DNA of 64,000 nucleotides from JBHJHP01 sp042219825 (GTDB lineage Bacteria; Bacteroidota; Bacteroidia; Bacteroidales; UBA5342), in the NCBI RefSeq assembly GCF_042219825.1, contig NZ_JBHJHQ010000011.1, positions 1 through 64,000 of the forward strand, written 5' to 3'. The translations under genes and the position numbers were made by a program. Below are positions 1 to 8,627 of this stretch, in pieces (position 1 is the first letter of the stretch; each line of letters starts with the position of its first letter). Below the pieces are notes generated by a model. The model made no database searches. It was not told the DNA's origin and saw only the letters and a program-made list of their open reading frames with translations.

Positions 1-70
1 CCCGCTCGACTTGCATGTGTTAGGCCTGTCGCTAGCGTTCATCCTGAGCCAGGATCAAACTCTTCGTTGT
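1..70 (-). rRNA. rrs: 16S ribosomal RNA, 5' end only
   Basis: Read on the minus strand, this is the universal start of 16S rRNA: the 27F primer site AGAGTTTGATCCTGGCTCAG followed by GATGAACGCTAGCGACAGGC and the CTAACACATGCAAGTCGAG segment. The mature 5' end should lie near position 70, by analogy with the few bases that precede AAGAGTTTGATC in other bacteria. The rest of the gene and operon lies beyond the left edge. The GCTAGCGACAGGCC form is typical of Bacteroidota. Confidence 0.97.
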
Positions 71-285
71 AGTTATATATTTCCTTAGAGCTTCGATCCC
101 CTCGCTCTTCAATTGAATGACGGTTCGCTTGTTTTAAATTTCTTTTCTTACCTTATTATAAGACTTTACAATTCCTCAATGAACGTTTACGCTCTTTATT
201 GCGCCTTTCGTTTTTTTACCCCTCTCAAACACTCTAAATTACCTAAGCGCAGGGCCCGGTTTTTTATTGGCCGAAAAAAGTGTGG

Positions 286-317
286 CAAAATTAATACTTC
301 TTTCCTTTGCCTCCAAA
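286..317 (-). promoter_or_regulatory. rRNA operon promoter (Bacteroidota type)
   Basis: On the minus strand, TTTG (314-317) and TAATTTTG (286-293) are separated by 20 bases, close to the Bacteroidota consensus of TTTG, about 19 bases, TAnnTTTG. Transcription should start near 278, giving a leader of about 200 bases before 16S. The whole 71-504 gap is otherwise non-coding leader or promoter DNA. The open frames in it show no protein-like features. Confidence 0.65.
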
Positions 318-504
318 TCATTAATGATTTATTTTTTACAAAAACTCAAGACCAACTCTCCAGGGTCTCTACCCCTTCCAAAAGCGGCTGCAAAGAAAAT
401 CATTATTATCCCATTTATCCAAACTTTTTGTAAGAAATTTTCAAAATATTTTTAGATGAAAATATTAATCTGCTGAAAATCTATGAGATAATAACTAATT
501 AAAA

Positions 505-1746
505 TCAGGCTAAAACATAGCTTGCTGTATTTCTTGTTTTCTGTTCCACGTAAATTTTACGATTAACAGTAAAATCAATTGCTTTTGAAGAACTAAAATT
601 TCTTACGGTTAAGAGTTCTACATCCATATTATAAACTACTTTAAACTCTTCTTTTAGTTCTTTAATCATGTCATCAAACCGTCTTTTATCGTAATTTATA
701 CAAACAGAAAAACTCAGGGCGGAATTTTGCATCAGGTTCACTTTAACCCTGAACCTAGTAAAAATATCAAACACATCACGAATATTATCTTCAACAATGA
801 ATGAAAAGTCGGATGGATATATTGTTACCAATGCCTGATTTTCTTTACGAATATATATTGGCAGATCGAAAAATACAGCATCATCAAAAACCTTTGTCCC
901 TGGCAATCTGGGTTCATAAAATGACTTGACAAACATTGGAATCTGTTTATTCTGCAAGGGTTTCAGTGTTTTTGGATGAATAATCTGTGCCCCAAAGAAC
1001 GTTAATTCAGTCGCTTCTTTATATGAAATCTCAGGAATTAATTCCGCTTCTGTAAACCATCTAGGATCAGCATTCAATACACCTGGCACATCTTTCCATA
1101 TCGTTACAGATTTCGCATCTAAAAGATATGCAAGTGTTGCTGCGGTAAAATCAGAACCCTCCCGTCCCAGTGTTGTGGTTTGATTATTGAGGGTTGAACC
1201 AATAAAACCCTGCGTGACATAACATTTTGTATCTGAGAAATTAAAATGCTTAAGGGCCATATCCATGGAAGTATCCCACAATATTTTGGCTTCCCTGAAA
1301 TTGTTTGATGTTCTTAAAATCTGACGGGCATCTGTCCAGTAATTTTGCGTACCGTTTGCATTCAGATATTCCGAAACAATTGCGGTGGAAAATAATTCAC
1401 CAAACGATACAAGTCTGTCATAATCAAAATCATAATCGAGAGAAGGAACTTTTGCCAACTCATTCTCAAAATGACTCCATAACATCATAAACTGTTCGGG
1501 AAAATAATCTTCCTTAAACAATTGATTGATGATACTTTTATGAAAATCAAAAATTTGCTCTTTCATTTCTGCTGTGGATTCGCCGGAAAAAAAGGCATCT
1601 ACTACGTGTTCGAATGCATTGGTCATTTTTCCCATTGCAGAAACAACAACAATCAGATTCTCACTGCAGGCATCAACAATAGATTTCAGGTTCTTAACGC
1701 CAGCTGCATCCTTTACCGATGCACCACCAAATTTATATACAATCAT
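505..1746 (-). CDS. lysC: aspartokinase (monofunctional)
   Basis: Phosphorylates aspartate, the first step toward lysine, threonine and methionine (and diaminopimelate for the cell wall). The 413-residue protein starts with the kinase nucleotide-binding motif KFGGASV (residues 5-11). It carries the TTLGREGSDFTAA substrate/ATP-binding segment (about residues 190-203), a kinase domain to about residue 280, and a C-terminal ACT-like regulatory region. There is no homoserine dehydrogenase domain, so it is not a ThrA-type fusion. The ATG at 1746 places KFGG at the N-terminus, as in the family. It lies just upstream of the rRNA operon in the same direction. Which end product inhibits it cannot be told from sequence. 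Confidence 0.93.
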   Translation of the reverse strand: MIVYKFGGASVKDAAGVKNLKSIVDACSENLIVVVSAMGKMTNAFEHVVDAFFSGESTAEMKEQIFDFHKSIINQLFKEDYFPEQFMMLWSHFENELAKVPSLDYDFDYDRLVSFGELFSTAIVSEYLNANGTQNYWTDARQILRTSNNFREAKILWDTSMDMALKHFNFSDTKCYVTQGFIGSTLNNQTTTLGREGSDFTAATLAYLLDAKSVTIWKDVPGVLNADPRWFTEAELIPEISYKEATELTFFGAQIIHPKTLKPLQNKQIPMFVKSFYEPRLPGTKVFDDAVFFDLPIYIRKENQALVTIYPSDFSFIVEDNIRDVFDIFTRFRVKVNLMQNSALSFSVCINYDKRRFDDMIKELKEEFKVVYNMDVELLTVRNFSSSKAIDFTVNRKIYVEQKTRNTASYVLA

Positions 1747-1760
1747 GCTTCATTTTTTTT

Positions 1761-1768
1761 CAAATGTA
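1761..1768 (-). promoter_or_regulatory. -7 box for aspartokinase gene
   Basis: On the minus strand this reads TACATTTG, a full match to TAnnTTTG, 15 bases before the ATG at 1746. The -33 element is not clear. Confidence 0.45.
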
Positions 1769-1840
1769 AATTTACCCAATTCACGGAAAAATGATAAATG
1801 TTAATGAAAAATTTCCATTTCAAAGTTGTTTAAATTCAGC

Positions 1841-1848
1841 TACATTTG
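1841..1848 (+). promoter_or_regulatory. -7 box for DMT transporter gene
   Basis: TACATTTG matches TAnnTTTG and ends only 7 bases before the ATG at 1856, so the transcript would have little or no leader. This argues against the longer TTG-started reading frame from 1826, which would run through the promoter. The -33 region (TTTC at 1818-1821) is weak. Confidence 0.4.
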
Positions 1849-1855
1849 CAGCCAC

Positions 1856-2761
1856 ATGAACGCACTAAAAAAATATTACCCGATTGTGCTGGCCGTTATT
1901 GGTTGGGCCTTATCTTTTATTTGGGTAAAAATAGCATATGAAGAATTTCATCCCATTAATCTTATAACACTAAGAGTTGCCGGTGCTGCTATTGTTTTTT
2001 TTGTTATTGGATTTATTCTTAAAAAATTACAGCCTATTAAAGCAGCCGATCTGAAGTATTTTTTGCTTATGGCATTTTTTGAACCATTTCTGTATTTTAT
2101 GGGCGAGAGTCATGGCATGCAAATTGTCTCATCAACTTACGGTTCGGTCATCATTTCAACCATACCACTTTTTACTCCATTTGCCAGCTATTATCTGCTT
2201 AAGGAAAAGTTTAAACTCTCCATATTTTTCGGAATAATTATATCACTTACCGGTATTTTTATCATGGAATACAGTAGCATTGCTGAAAGTTCGTTTTCGT
2301 TTAAAGGAACACTACTTATGATGGTAGCCGTTATTTCGGCAACCTTTTTCCCTATTTTCCTGCAAAAGCTTACTGCCAATTATACCAATACCACCATACT
2401 GGCATACCAGAACCTATTTGGCTTTTTCATGTTCCTTCCATTTTTTATGGTGATTGATTTTAAAGACACAATCCACACGACTTTTCACATCAGACCAATT
2501 CTAGCGCTTGCCGGCCTTATTGTTTTTTCATCTGTTCTTGCATTTATATTCTTCACGAATTCAGTAAAGAAAATAGGCGTAACCAAATCAAATACATTTA
2601 TAAATCTAATTCCGGTTATCACCGCCTTCCTCGCATTTTTCATCTTAAATGAAGCCCTGTCATTTCAAAAAATTGCGGGTATACTCATCGTAATATCAGG
2701 ATTGTTTTTGTCTCAAATTAAATTTCGCAAGAAGCATGGAAGAGAAACTGAAACAACTTAA
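1856..2761 (+). CDS. EamA/DMT-family drug/metabolite transporter
   Basis: An integral inner-membrane protein of about 301 residues with roughly ten hydrophobic segments arranged as two EamA repeats of five helices, the usual drug/metabolite transporter layout. The N-terminal segment (YYPIVLAVIGWALSFIWVKI) and the conserved glutamate-containing helix around EPFLYFMGE support the family. The frame is open back to a TTG at 1826, but the ATG at 1856 gives the normal family start and follows a good -7 box. The substrate cannot be predicted. The 3' end overlaps the next gene by 26 bases, so the two are probably co-transcribed. Confidence 0.88.
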   Translation: MNALKKYYPIVLAVIGWALSFIWVKIAYEEFHPINLITLRVAGAAIVFFVIGFILKKLQPIKAADLKYFLLMAFFEPFLYFMGESHGMQIVSSTYGSVIISTIPLFTPFASYYLLKEKFKLSIFFGIIISLTGIFIMEYSSIAESSFSFKGTLLMMVAVISATFFPIFLQKLTANYTNTTILAYQNLFGFFMFLPFFMVIDFKDTIHTTFHIRPILALAGLIVFSSVLAFIFFTNSVKKIGVTKSNTFINLIPVITAFLAFFILNEALSFQKIAGILIVISGLFLSQIKFRKKHGRETETT

Positions 2762-3224
2762 AATTCTGGCTCAAAACGCAGAAAAAGAAAACAGGTCTCT
2801 TTTAAAAAGTTTTTCGAAAAAGCAGAAACGATTAGTAGACGACCTGTTTCACACAGCTCACGATGAGGTTTTTGCCTACACTGATTGTCTGAAATGTGCC
2901 AACTGTTGTAAAACACTTGGACCAAGAATTACTGACCGCGATGTGGATAAGATGGCTAAAGCTTTAAAATTAAAACCTGCCGAAGTGGTTGAGCAATACC
3001 TGAAGACGGACGAAGACGGCGACCTTGTGTTTAAAAGTATGCCCTGTCCCTTTCTAATGTCTGACAATTACTGCATGATCTATGAATCGAGACCCAAAGC
3101 ATGCAGGGAATACCCCCATACCGACAGAACGAATATTCTTCAGATAAAAAATATTACGCTTCAAAACAGCTATACCTGTCCTGCTGTTTTTGATATTCTT
3201 GAACTGGTAAAGAAACGAATCTGA
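2736..3224 (+). CDS. YkgJ-family zinc/iron-chelating cysteine cluster protein
   Basis: A 162-residue cytoplasmic protein with the cysteine cluster typical of the YkgJ/UPF0153 family: CLKCANCC near residues 48-55, then CPFL, YCMIYESRPKACREYP and a late cysteine (YTCPAVF). These cysteines probably hold an iron-sulfur cluster or a zinc ion; the cellular role of the family is not known. The N-terminal 40 residues are charged and helical. It overlaps the 3' end of the DMT transporter gene and ends 9 bases before the convergent pdxB. Confidence 0.88.
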   Translation: MEEKLKQLKILAQNAEKENRSLLKSFSKKQKRLVDDLFHTAHDEVFAYTDCLKCANCCKTLGPRITDRDVDKMAKALKLKPAEVVEQYLKTDEDGDLVFKSMPCPFLMSDNYCMIYESRPKACREYPHTDRTNILQIKNITLQNSYTCPAVFDILELVKKRI

Positions 3225-3233
3225 CTTTTGTGA

Positions 3234-4334
3234 TCAAACGTTAAACCCAAAATTCTTAATCCATGTCAACAGCTCTTCTGAATTATTTTTTGTTTTAACA
3301 TTAAAAAATCCAAATTCTCTTCTTACCGGATAACTTCCCCTGAAAAATTCAAATTTCTCCGGTGCATACTTTAGTTTATCTGAATCAATTTCAACGTCGT
3401 ACGTTTGAAGAAACACCTCAAAAATATTATTCCCCTTTAATTCGAGTTCATTGATCTCAGCACCAGGCACCATATCGGGATACCAGCTTTTTAAGGGCAG
3501 GTTAAAAAAGTTACTTATGGCATGAACACTCATTGTTGTGCCATTCACTTTACCATCCACCGAATAGCCGGCAATATGAGGTGTGCCTATCAAAACTTCG
3601 TTCAAAAGATCATTGTCAATTTCGGGCTCATTTTCCCATACATCCAAAACAGCTTTTGAAATTAACTCATCCCTCAAAGCTTTTTTTATGGATTCTGTTT
3701 TAACAACCTCGCCCCGGCTTGAATTAATCACAACCGGTGCTTTTTTCAACTTTTTAAAGCTGACATCATTCAGCATATGAAAAGTAGGGTAATCTGAATC
3801 GTAATCCAATGGGACGTGAAAGGTTATGATATCTGCATTTTCAAGAATTGTTTCGAAATCCACAAAATCGCCCACTTCCCTTTCCTGTCGTGGCGGATCA
3901 CACAACAGCACATTCATTCCAATGTTGCGACATAGTTTTTCAACTTTGGATCCCACATTACCAACCCCTACAATGCCTATGGTTTGTTTCTTTACATCGA
4001 TGCCATTTCTCAACTGCAAAACCGACAATACCGACGCAATATATTGCATAACCGAACCGGAATTACATCCCGGTGCATTTGTCCACTTAATTCCCTTTTC
4101 TGCACAGTAACTTTTATCAATATGGTCGTGCCCAATTGTGGCGGTTGCGATAAATCTCACTGAAGAACCATCGAGCAATGCAGCATTACATTTGGTTCTG
4201 GTTCTTATCACCAGCGCATCGGCATCACGCACCATTTCTGCATTAAATGCTGCACCGCCGACATAAACAACTTCTGCATAAGGTTCAAAAACGCCTTTAA
4301 TAAAAGGGATTTTATCATCAATTACAATCTTCAT
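3234..4334 (-). CDS. pdxB: erythronate-4-phosphate dehydrogenase
   Basis: NAD-dependent oxidation of 4-phosphoerythronate, the second step of the DXP-dependent pyridoxal phosphate route. The 366-residue length is close to the roughly 380 of enterobacterial PdxB. Visible features are the N-terminal substrate domain (ADALVIRTRTKCN), the Rossmann motif GIVGVGNVGSKV (about 120-131), the catalytic-Arg segment NSSRGEVV, the catalytic-His region TPHIAGYSVDGK, and a PdxB-type C-terminal extension beginning about residue 290. The extension separates it from SerA and other D-hydroxyacid dehydrogenases. The GNAT gene upstream is 14 bases away, so they likely form an operon. Confidence 0.92.
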   Translation of the reverse strand: MKIVIDDKIPFIKGVFEPYAEVVYVGGAAFNAEMVRDADALVIRTRTKCNAALLDGSSVRFIATATIGHDHIDKSYCAEKGIKWTNAPGCNSGSVMQYIASVLSVLQLRNGIDVKKQTIGIVGVGNVGSKVEKLCRNIGMNVLLCDPPRQEREVGDFVDFETILENADIITFHVPLDYDSDYPTFHMLNDVSFKKLKKAPVVINSSRGEVVKTESIKKALRDELISKAVLDVWENEPEIDNDLLNEVLIGTPHIAGYSVDGKVNGTTMSVHAISNFFNLPLKSWYPDMVPGAEINELELKGNNIFEVFLQTYDVEIDSDKLKYAPEKFEFFRGSYPVRREFGFFNVKTKNNSEELLTWIKNFGFNV

Positions 4335-4348
4335 ATATGTATAATGGA

Positions 4349-4885
4349 TTAAACATCGGGATTAATGCACTGGAGCACATAACTATCTACATATCCGTTA
4401 ACGCCTTTCAACCATTCTTTTAGCTGACCACAAACTTCAAATCCGGCATTTTTAAAGAATGATACGCTTACAGGATTATCGGCTCCAACATGACAATACA
4501 ACATTTTTAAGTGAAGATATGAAAAAGCATATTTTTTTATGACCTCCATTGCTTCTGAACCATAACCGTTGCGCTGATATGCTTTATCAACAAAAATTCC
4601 GATTGCGGCCCTGTTATGATATGGATCGTATTCAAATAAATCTATAGCACCAACCGACTCATTTTTCCCATCAGGTTCGGCCTCAATTACCAGACGTAAC
4701 TGACGGTTCTCATAAATATCCTTAGGAGCAGATTCGATATATTCCTTCAATAAATATTTTGAATATGGCGTAACTGTATCGCTGACATGCCACAACTCGC
4801 TGTCATTTTCCCATTTATACAGATCATCAATATCTGTTGGTTCCAGCGCACGTAGTTTGATCCGATTCCCTTTGAGCCAATCCAT
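4349..4885 (-). CDS. GNAT-family N-acetyltransferase (RimJ/SpeG-like)
   Basis: A 178-residue single-domain acetyltransferase of the Acetyltransf_3 group. Signs are the N-terminal LRALEPTDIDDLYKWEND segment, the central AAIGIFVDKAYQRNGYGSEA acetyl-CoA binding loop (QRNGYG, the R/Q-x-x-G-x-G/A motif, about residues 104-109) and the C-terminal NPVSVSFFKNAGFE helix. The LFEYDPYHNRAAIGI pattern resembles spermidine N-acetyltransferases, but the true substrate (polyamine, ribosomal protein N-terminus or antibiotic) is unknown. It is the first gene of a probable pair with pdxB. Confidence 0.85.
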   Translation of the reverse strand: MDWLKGNRIKLRALEPTDIDDLYKWENDSELWHVSDTVTPYSKYLLKEYIESAPKDIYENRQLRLVIEAEPDGKNESVGAIDLFEYDPYHNRAAIGIFVDKAYQRNGYGSEAMEVIKKYAFSYLHLKMLYCHVGADNPVSVSFFKNAGFEVCGQLKEWLKGVNGYVDSYVLQCINPDV

Positions 4886-4954
4886 ATTTTACTTATAATT
4901 GTGTTGTAAAGGCTGGCATAAAGTTAGCCTTTTTGAATAAGACAAAAAAACATC

Positions 4955-5491
4955 ATGAAAATTTGTGTTTACTGCTCATCCAGCAATCATATTCCGGAAA
5001 AATATTTCCAGGTGGCACGAGATCTTGGAAAATGGCTGGCAGAAAATGGTCATTCCGTTATTTACGGCGGTGCCAGTGTTGGCCTAATGGAAGAAGTAGC
5101 AAAATCATTTAAAGCAAATAATCCCTCCGGCGAGCTAATCGGAGTAATACCGCAAAAGATTATTGATATGGGATTAACCACTTCACTTGCCGATGAAATT
5201 ATTAAAGTAGAGGACATGAAGGAGCGCAAGGAAGTAATGCGAAATACCGGGAATGGCTATATCGCACTACCCGGAAGTTTTGGAACACTTGATGAAATTA
5301 TCGAAGAAATCGTATTACGGCAGCTTGGCTATCATAACAAACCTATCGTATTTTTTGATCCACACCAATTTTACTCAGATCTATACAGACAATTCGATCG
5401 TTTCTTTTCAGAAGATTTTATTCGTACTGATTTCAGTAATTTGTATGCAGTAACTGAAAATACGTCCGGTTTAAGACAATATTTTAATTAA
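4955..5491 (+). CDS. LOG-family protein (TIGR00730-type phosphoribohydrolase)
   Basis: A 178-residue Rossmann-like protein of the lysine decarboxylase-like/LOG group, which cleaves ribose 5-phosphate from (cytokinin) nucleoside monophosphates. It shows the N-terminal ICVYCSSSN, the YGGASVGLMEEVA loop, and the catalytic motif as LPGSFGTLDEIIEE near residues 107-120. In the usual PGGxGTxxE motif the second glycine is here serine, while the threonine and glutamate are kept. Its physiological nucleotide substrate in this organism is unknown. The last 21 bases overlap the convergent shikimate kinase gene. Confidence 0.88.
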   Translation: MKICVYCSSSNHIPEKYFQVARDLGKWLAENGHSVIYGGASVGLMEEVAKSFKANNPSGELIGVIPQKIIDMGLTTSLADEIIKVEDMKERKEVMRNTGNGYIALPGSFGTLDEIIEEIVLRQLGYHNKPIVFFDPHQFYSDLYRQFDRFFSEDFIRTDFSNLYAVTENTSGLRQYFN

Positions 5492-5980
5492 CTCAATAAT
5501 CTCTTCAAGGGATTGGTCCAAAGGATTTATGATAGCTTTTGCCTGTGAATAATACGGCTCGCGTTCAGCAATTTTATGGCTGACAAAATCAATCAGTTCA
5601 CCGCGCGATTTCCCGTCAGCTAAAGGCCGTTTATGTTTTGAATTGATCAACCGCTCTACAATAACATCCTCCGGAACTTTAATATACAATGTTGCTCCGG
5701 TCTCATTCATCACATCCATATTGTTGAAAAAGCAAGGTGCTCCACCTCCAGTAGCAATTATTACATCTTCAATATTCGATAATTCCTCTAGTGCTTTTTG
5801 CTCCCTTTTTCTAAACTCATCTTCTCCATAAGTACTGAAAATCTCGGGAACAGACATAAAATTCTTTTCCTCAATATACTTATCCATATCAATCAATGGC
5901 AACTTCATTTCAGCAGACAACACCCTGCTGAGATAAGATTTACCACTTGCCATAAATCCTATTAAATATACTCTTATCAT
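5471..5980 (-). CDS. aroK: shikimate kinase
   Basis: Phosphorylates shikimate with ATP in aromatic amino acid synthesis. The 169-residue protein has the Walker A motif GFMASGKS (about 8-15), the shikimate-binding DMDKYIEE (about 32-39), the EFRKRE segment, the ATGGGAP motif (about 77-83), the lid RPLADGKSR and the C-terminal REPYYSQA. It begins 2 bases after the end of parC on the same strand and is probably the last gene of parE-parC-aroK. Its end overlaps the convergent LOG gene by 21 bases. Confidence 0.94.
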   Translation of the reverse strand: MIRVYLIGFMASGKSYLSRVLSAEMKLPLIDMDKYIEEKNFMSVPEIFSTYGEDEFRKREQKALEELSNIEDVIIATGGGAPCFFNNMDVMNETGATLYIKVPEDVIVERLINSKHKRPLADGKSRGELIDFVSHKIAEREPYYSQAKAIINPLDQSLEEIIELIKILS

Positions 5981-5982
5981 TA

Positions 5983-8622
5983 TTAAAACAGTGACATCTG
6001 CCCTTCGCCATCTTCACGAGAAAAATCATCGGGCTCAGGGTCATCTTTATCGTTATCTTCTTCTTCAGGATCCTTCTGCAATGACTCACCCTGTTTTATT
6101 TTGGAGACATTATTTGTGGTTGCCCGTTTACCTTTAGCCCTGAAACTTTTTACACCAATAAATTCATCCACGTCAATTATCAGATCTTCCTTGTCAGCAT
6201 CCTTACCTCCAAAAGTGACTATAAACTGCGGATACTTATCATCGGTCAATAAGACCAGTCTCGAATCTACATGCTCACCAATGAACGATTGTTTTTTCAT
6301 CGACTGCTCAAAGGTGAAGCGTTTAATGTAGTAAAATCCCTGTTCGGCATCCCAAAGCGCTACAGACCAGATCTTATCCTCGTTGAATTTTTCTACCAGA
6401 AGAATTTCATCATCGTAATGGTTCGACAAATCAAAATTGGTATTGTAATACTCTCCTTCTTTGGTCACAACCAAAATCAGATCCTCACCCTGAAATTCAC
6501 CAAGATACTGCCCTCTTTTATCCGAGTTCAGGCGGCTTACATCGTGATCAAAATAAATATTACGGCCACCCAGTGTTGATACACCTTTTTCCTTCAGTGA
6601 TATTTTATGCACGTCGTTCTTAGTGAGAATATTTCCGGACGCATTACGACCTTTAATATCCAGCTCACTGAAATCCATCTCAAACACAAGACTCCGTAAC
6701 CTGGGTTTTGGTTTCAGCATGACTTTAACTACTTCAGCCTCACCATTGGGGTTCGCGCTAAAATATAAAATCCTTGATCCTTTTGTACCACGCGTCAGAT
6801 CATACTCCTTATCACGGGTAATGCTGGTTACGTTGAACCGCTTTTTCATGTAATTTCCGGATCTGCCATCCCGATAGATCACATTATAGGTTGTGCGTTT
6901 ATCGTTACGCTTAAATACCGCAATGTGCAATATATCCTTTCCTACAAATTGTTTATCCTGAACCTTAGTCACAAAATAACGTCCATCCTTAAAGAAGACA
7001 ATAATATCATCAATATCAGAACAATTACAAACAAATTCGTCCCTTTTGAGCGCCATACCAACAAAACCCTCTGCATAATTTACATAAAGTTTTTCGTTGG
7101 CGACCACAACTTTTGTAGCCTCAATATTCTCAAAACTTCTTATTTCTGTTTTACGAGGAAAGTTCTTTCCGTACTTATCTTTTATCTTCTTAAACCACCC
7201 GATGGTATAAGGGACAATATTCTTAATATCGTGTTCAACGGCTTTTATTTCTTCTTCAATAGCCAGCAAACGATCGGCAGCTTTATCCGCGTTAAATTTA
7301 AGGATACGCCCCATTTTAATTTCAAACAACCTCTCTATATCCTCTGAAGTTATTTCTCTGATAAATTTTTCCTTAAACGGATCCAGTCGTTTATCAATAT
7401 GTGCTATAGCAGCCTCTTTATCTTTTGCATTTTCATATCCCTTATCTTTATAAATCCTCTCCTCTATAAAAATCTTCTCAAGCGATAACATATGCCAGGA
7501 TTCTTCGAGCTCATGCTTTTTAACTTCCAGCTCCTGCAACAAAACCGCTTTGGTATGATCCACGTTGGATTTAAGTACCTCACTCACTCCCAGAAAGCGT
7601 GGTTTGTTATCTTCAATCACACAACAGTTAGGTGAAATACTTAATTCGCAATCGGAAAATGCATATAATGCGTCAATGGTTTTATCGGAAGATGTTCCTG
7701 AAGCCAGGTGCACCAGAATTTCGACATTCTCTGCAGTATTATCATCAACCTTCTTGATCTTGATCTTACCCTTTTCGTTGGCTTTAAGAATCGATTCAAT
7801 CAGCGTAGATGTGTTCTTGCCATAAGGAATATCCTGAATAAGAAGTGTACGGTTATCGAGTTTTGATATCTTAGCCCTGACTTTTACAGCACCACCTCTT
7901 AAACCATCGTTATATCGCGATACATCAATATAACCTCCGGTTTGAAAATCAGGATACAGTTCAAATTCTTCATCTTTAAGATAGGCAATTGCACCATCTA
8001 TCAACTCATTAAAATTGTGGGGCAAAATTTTTGATGCCAGACCAACAGCAATTCCTTCTACTCCCTGAGCCAGCAATAACGGGAATTTTACAGGTAGCGT
8101 AACCGGTTCCTTATTTCTGCCATCATAAGATGGTTTCCATTCGGTTACTTTCGGACTAAAAGCAACATCAAGTGCAAACTTTGACAACCGCGCCTCAATA
8201 TAACGTGGCGCCGCCGCATTATCACCGGTATATACATTTCCCCAGTTTCCCTGGGTATCAATCAACAATTCCTTTTGTCCCAGCTGAACCAGCGCATCAC
8301 CAATAGAAGCATCCCCATGCGGATGGAACTGCATAGTATGACCAATAATGTTTGCAACCTTATTATAACGACCATCATCCATGCGTTTCATGGAATGCAG
8401 AATGCGTCGCTGAACCGGTTTTAGTCCATCGTTAATATGAGGAACAGCACGTTCAAGAATTACATAACTGGCATAATCCAGAAACCATTCCTGATACATT
8501 CCGGAGAGATGTGCAGGACCGTCTGTTGCAAGATGGATATGAGGTTCACCATTCCCATCCTGATTTTCATTTGGTTTTATGTCATCATCCTGATCCTCTA
8601 TGTTATCAATATCGTCTGCCAT
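5983..8622 (-). CDS. parC: DNA topoisomerase IV subunit A
   Basis: DNA-cleaving subunit of topoisomerase IV, which decatenates daughter chromosomes. The 879-residue protein has an acidic N-terminus, the winged-helix/5Y-CAP region with NDGLKPVQRRIL and the quinolone-site segment HPHGDASIGDALV (about 100-112), and the catalytic tyrosine Y141 in APRYIEAR. A coiled-coil tower follows, then a shortened C-terminal beta-pinwheel domain and a very acidic tail (EEEDNDKDDPEPDD). The absence of a clear GyrA box and the direct neighbour parE support topoisomerase IV rather than gyrase. It starts 5 bases after parE ends. Confidence 0.93.
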   Translation of the reverse strand: MADDIDNIEDQDDDIKPNENQDGNGEPHIHLATDGPAHLSGMYQEWFLDYASYVILERAVPHINDGLKPVQRRILHSMKRMDDGRYNKVANIIGHTMQFHPHGDASIGDALVQLGQKELLIDTQGNWGNVYTGDNAAAPRYIEARLSKFALDVAFSPKVTEWKPSYDGRNKEPVTLPVKFPLLLAQGVEGIAVGLASKILPHNFNELIDGAIAYLKDEEFELYPDFQTGGYIDVSRYNDGLRGGAVKVRAKISKLDNRTLLIQDIPYGKNTSTLIESILKANEKGKIKIKKVDDNTAENVEILVHLASGTSSDKTIDALYAFSDCELSISPNCCVIEDNKPRFLGVSEVLKSNVDHTKAVLLQELEVKKHELEESWHMLSLEKIFIEERIYKDKGYENAKDKEAAIAHIDKRLDPFKEKFIREITSEDIERLFEIKMGRILKFNADKAADRLLAIEEEIKAVEHDIKNIVPYTIGWFKKIKDKYGKNFPRKTEIRSFENIEATKVVVANEKLYVNYAEGFVGMALKRDEFVCNCSDIDDIIVFFKDGRYFVTKVQDKQFVGKDILHIAVFKRNDKRTTYNVIYRDGRSGNYMKKRFNVTSITRDKEYDLTRGTKGSRILYFSANPNGEAEVVKVMLKPKPRLRSLVFEMDFSELDIKGRNASGNILTKNDVHKISLKEKGVSTLGGRNIYFDHDVSRLNSDKRGQYLGEFQGEDLILVVTKEGEYYNTNFDLSNHYDDEILLVEKFNEDKIWSVALWDAEQGFYYIKRFTFEQSMKKQSFIGEHVDSRLVLLTDDKYPQFIVTFGGKDADKEDLIIDVDEFIGVKSFRAKGKRATTNNVSKIKQGESLQKDPEEEDNDKDDPEPDDFSREDGEGQMSLF

Positions 8623-8627
8623 AAATG

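Noticed and set aside
113..433. 106-codon frame in the 16S leader region
   Set aside because: It begins at TTG, runs antisense to the rRNA promoter and leader, and has no protein-like features.
6101..7347. Several plus-strand frames across parC
   Set aside because: They are antisense shadows of a well-supported topoisomerase gene.
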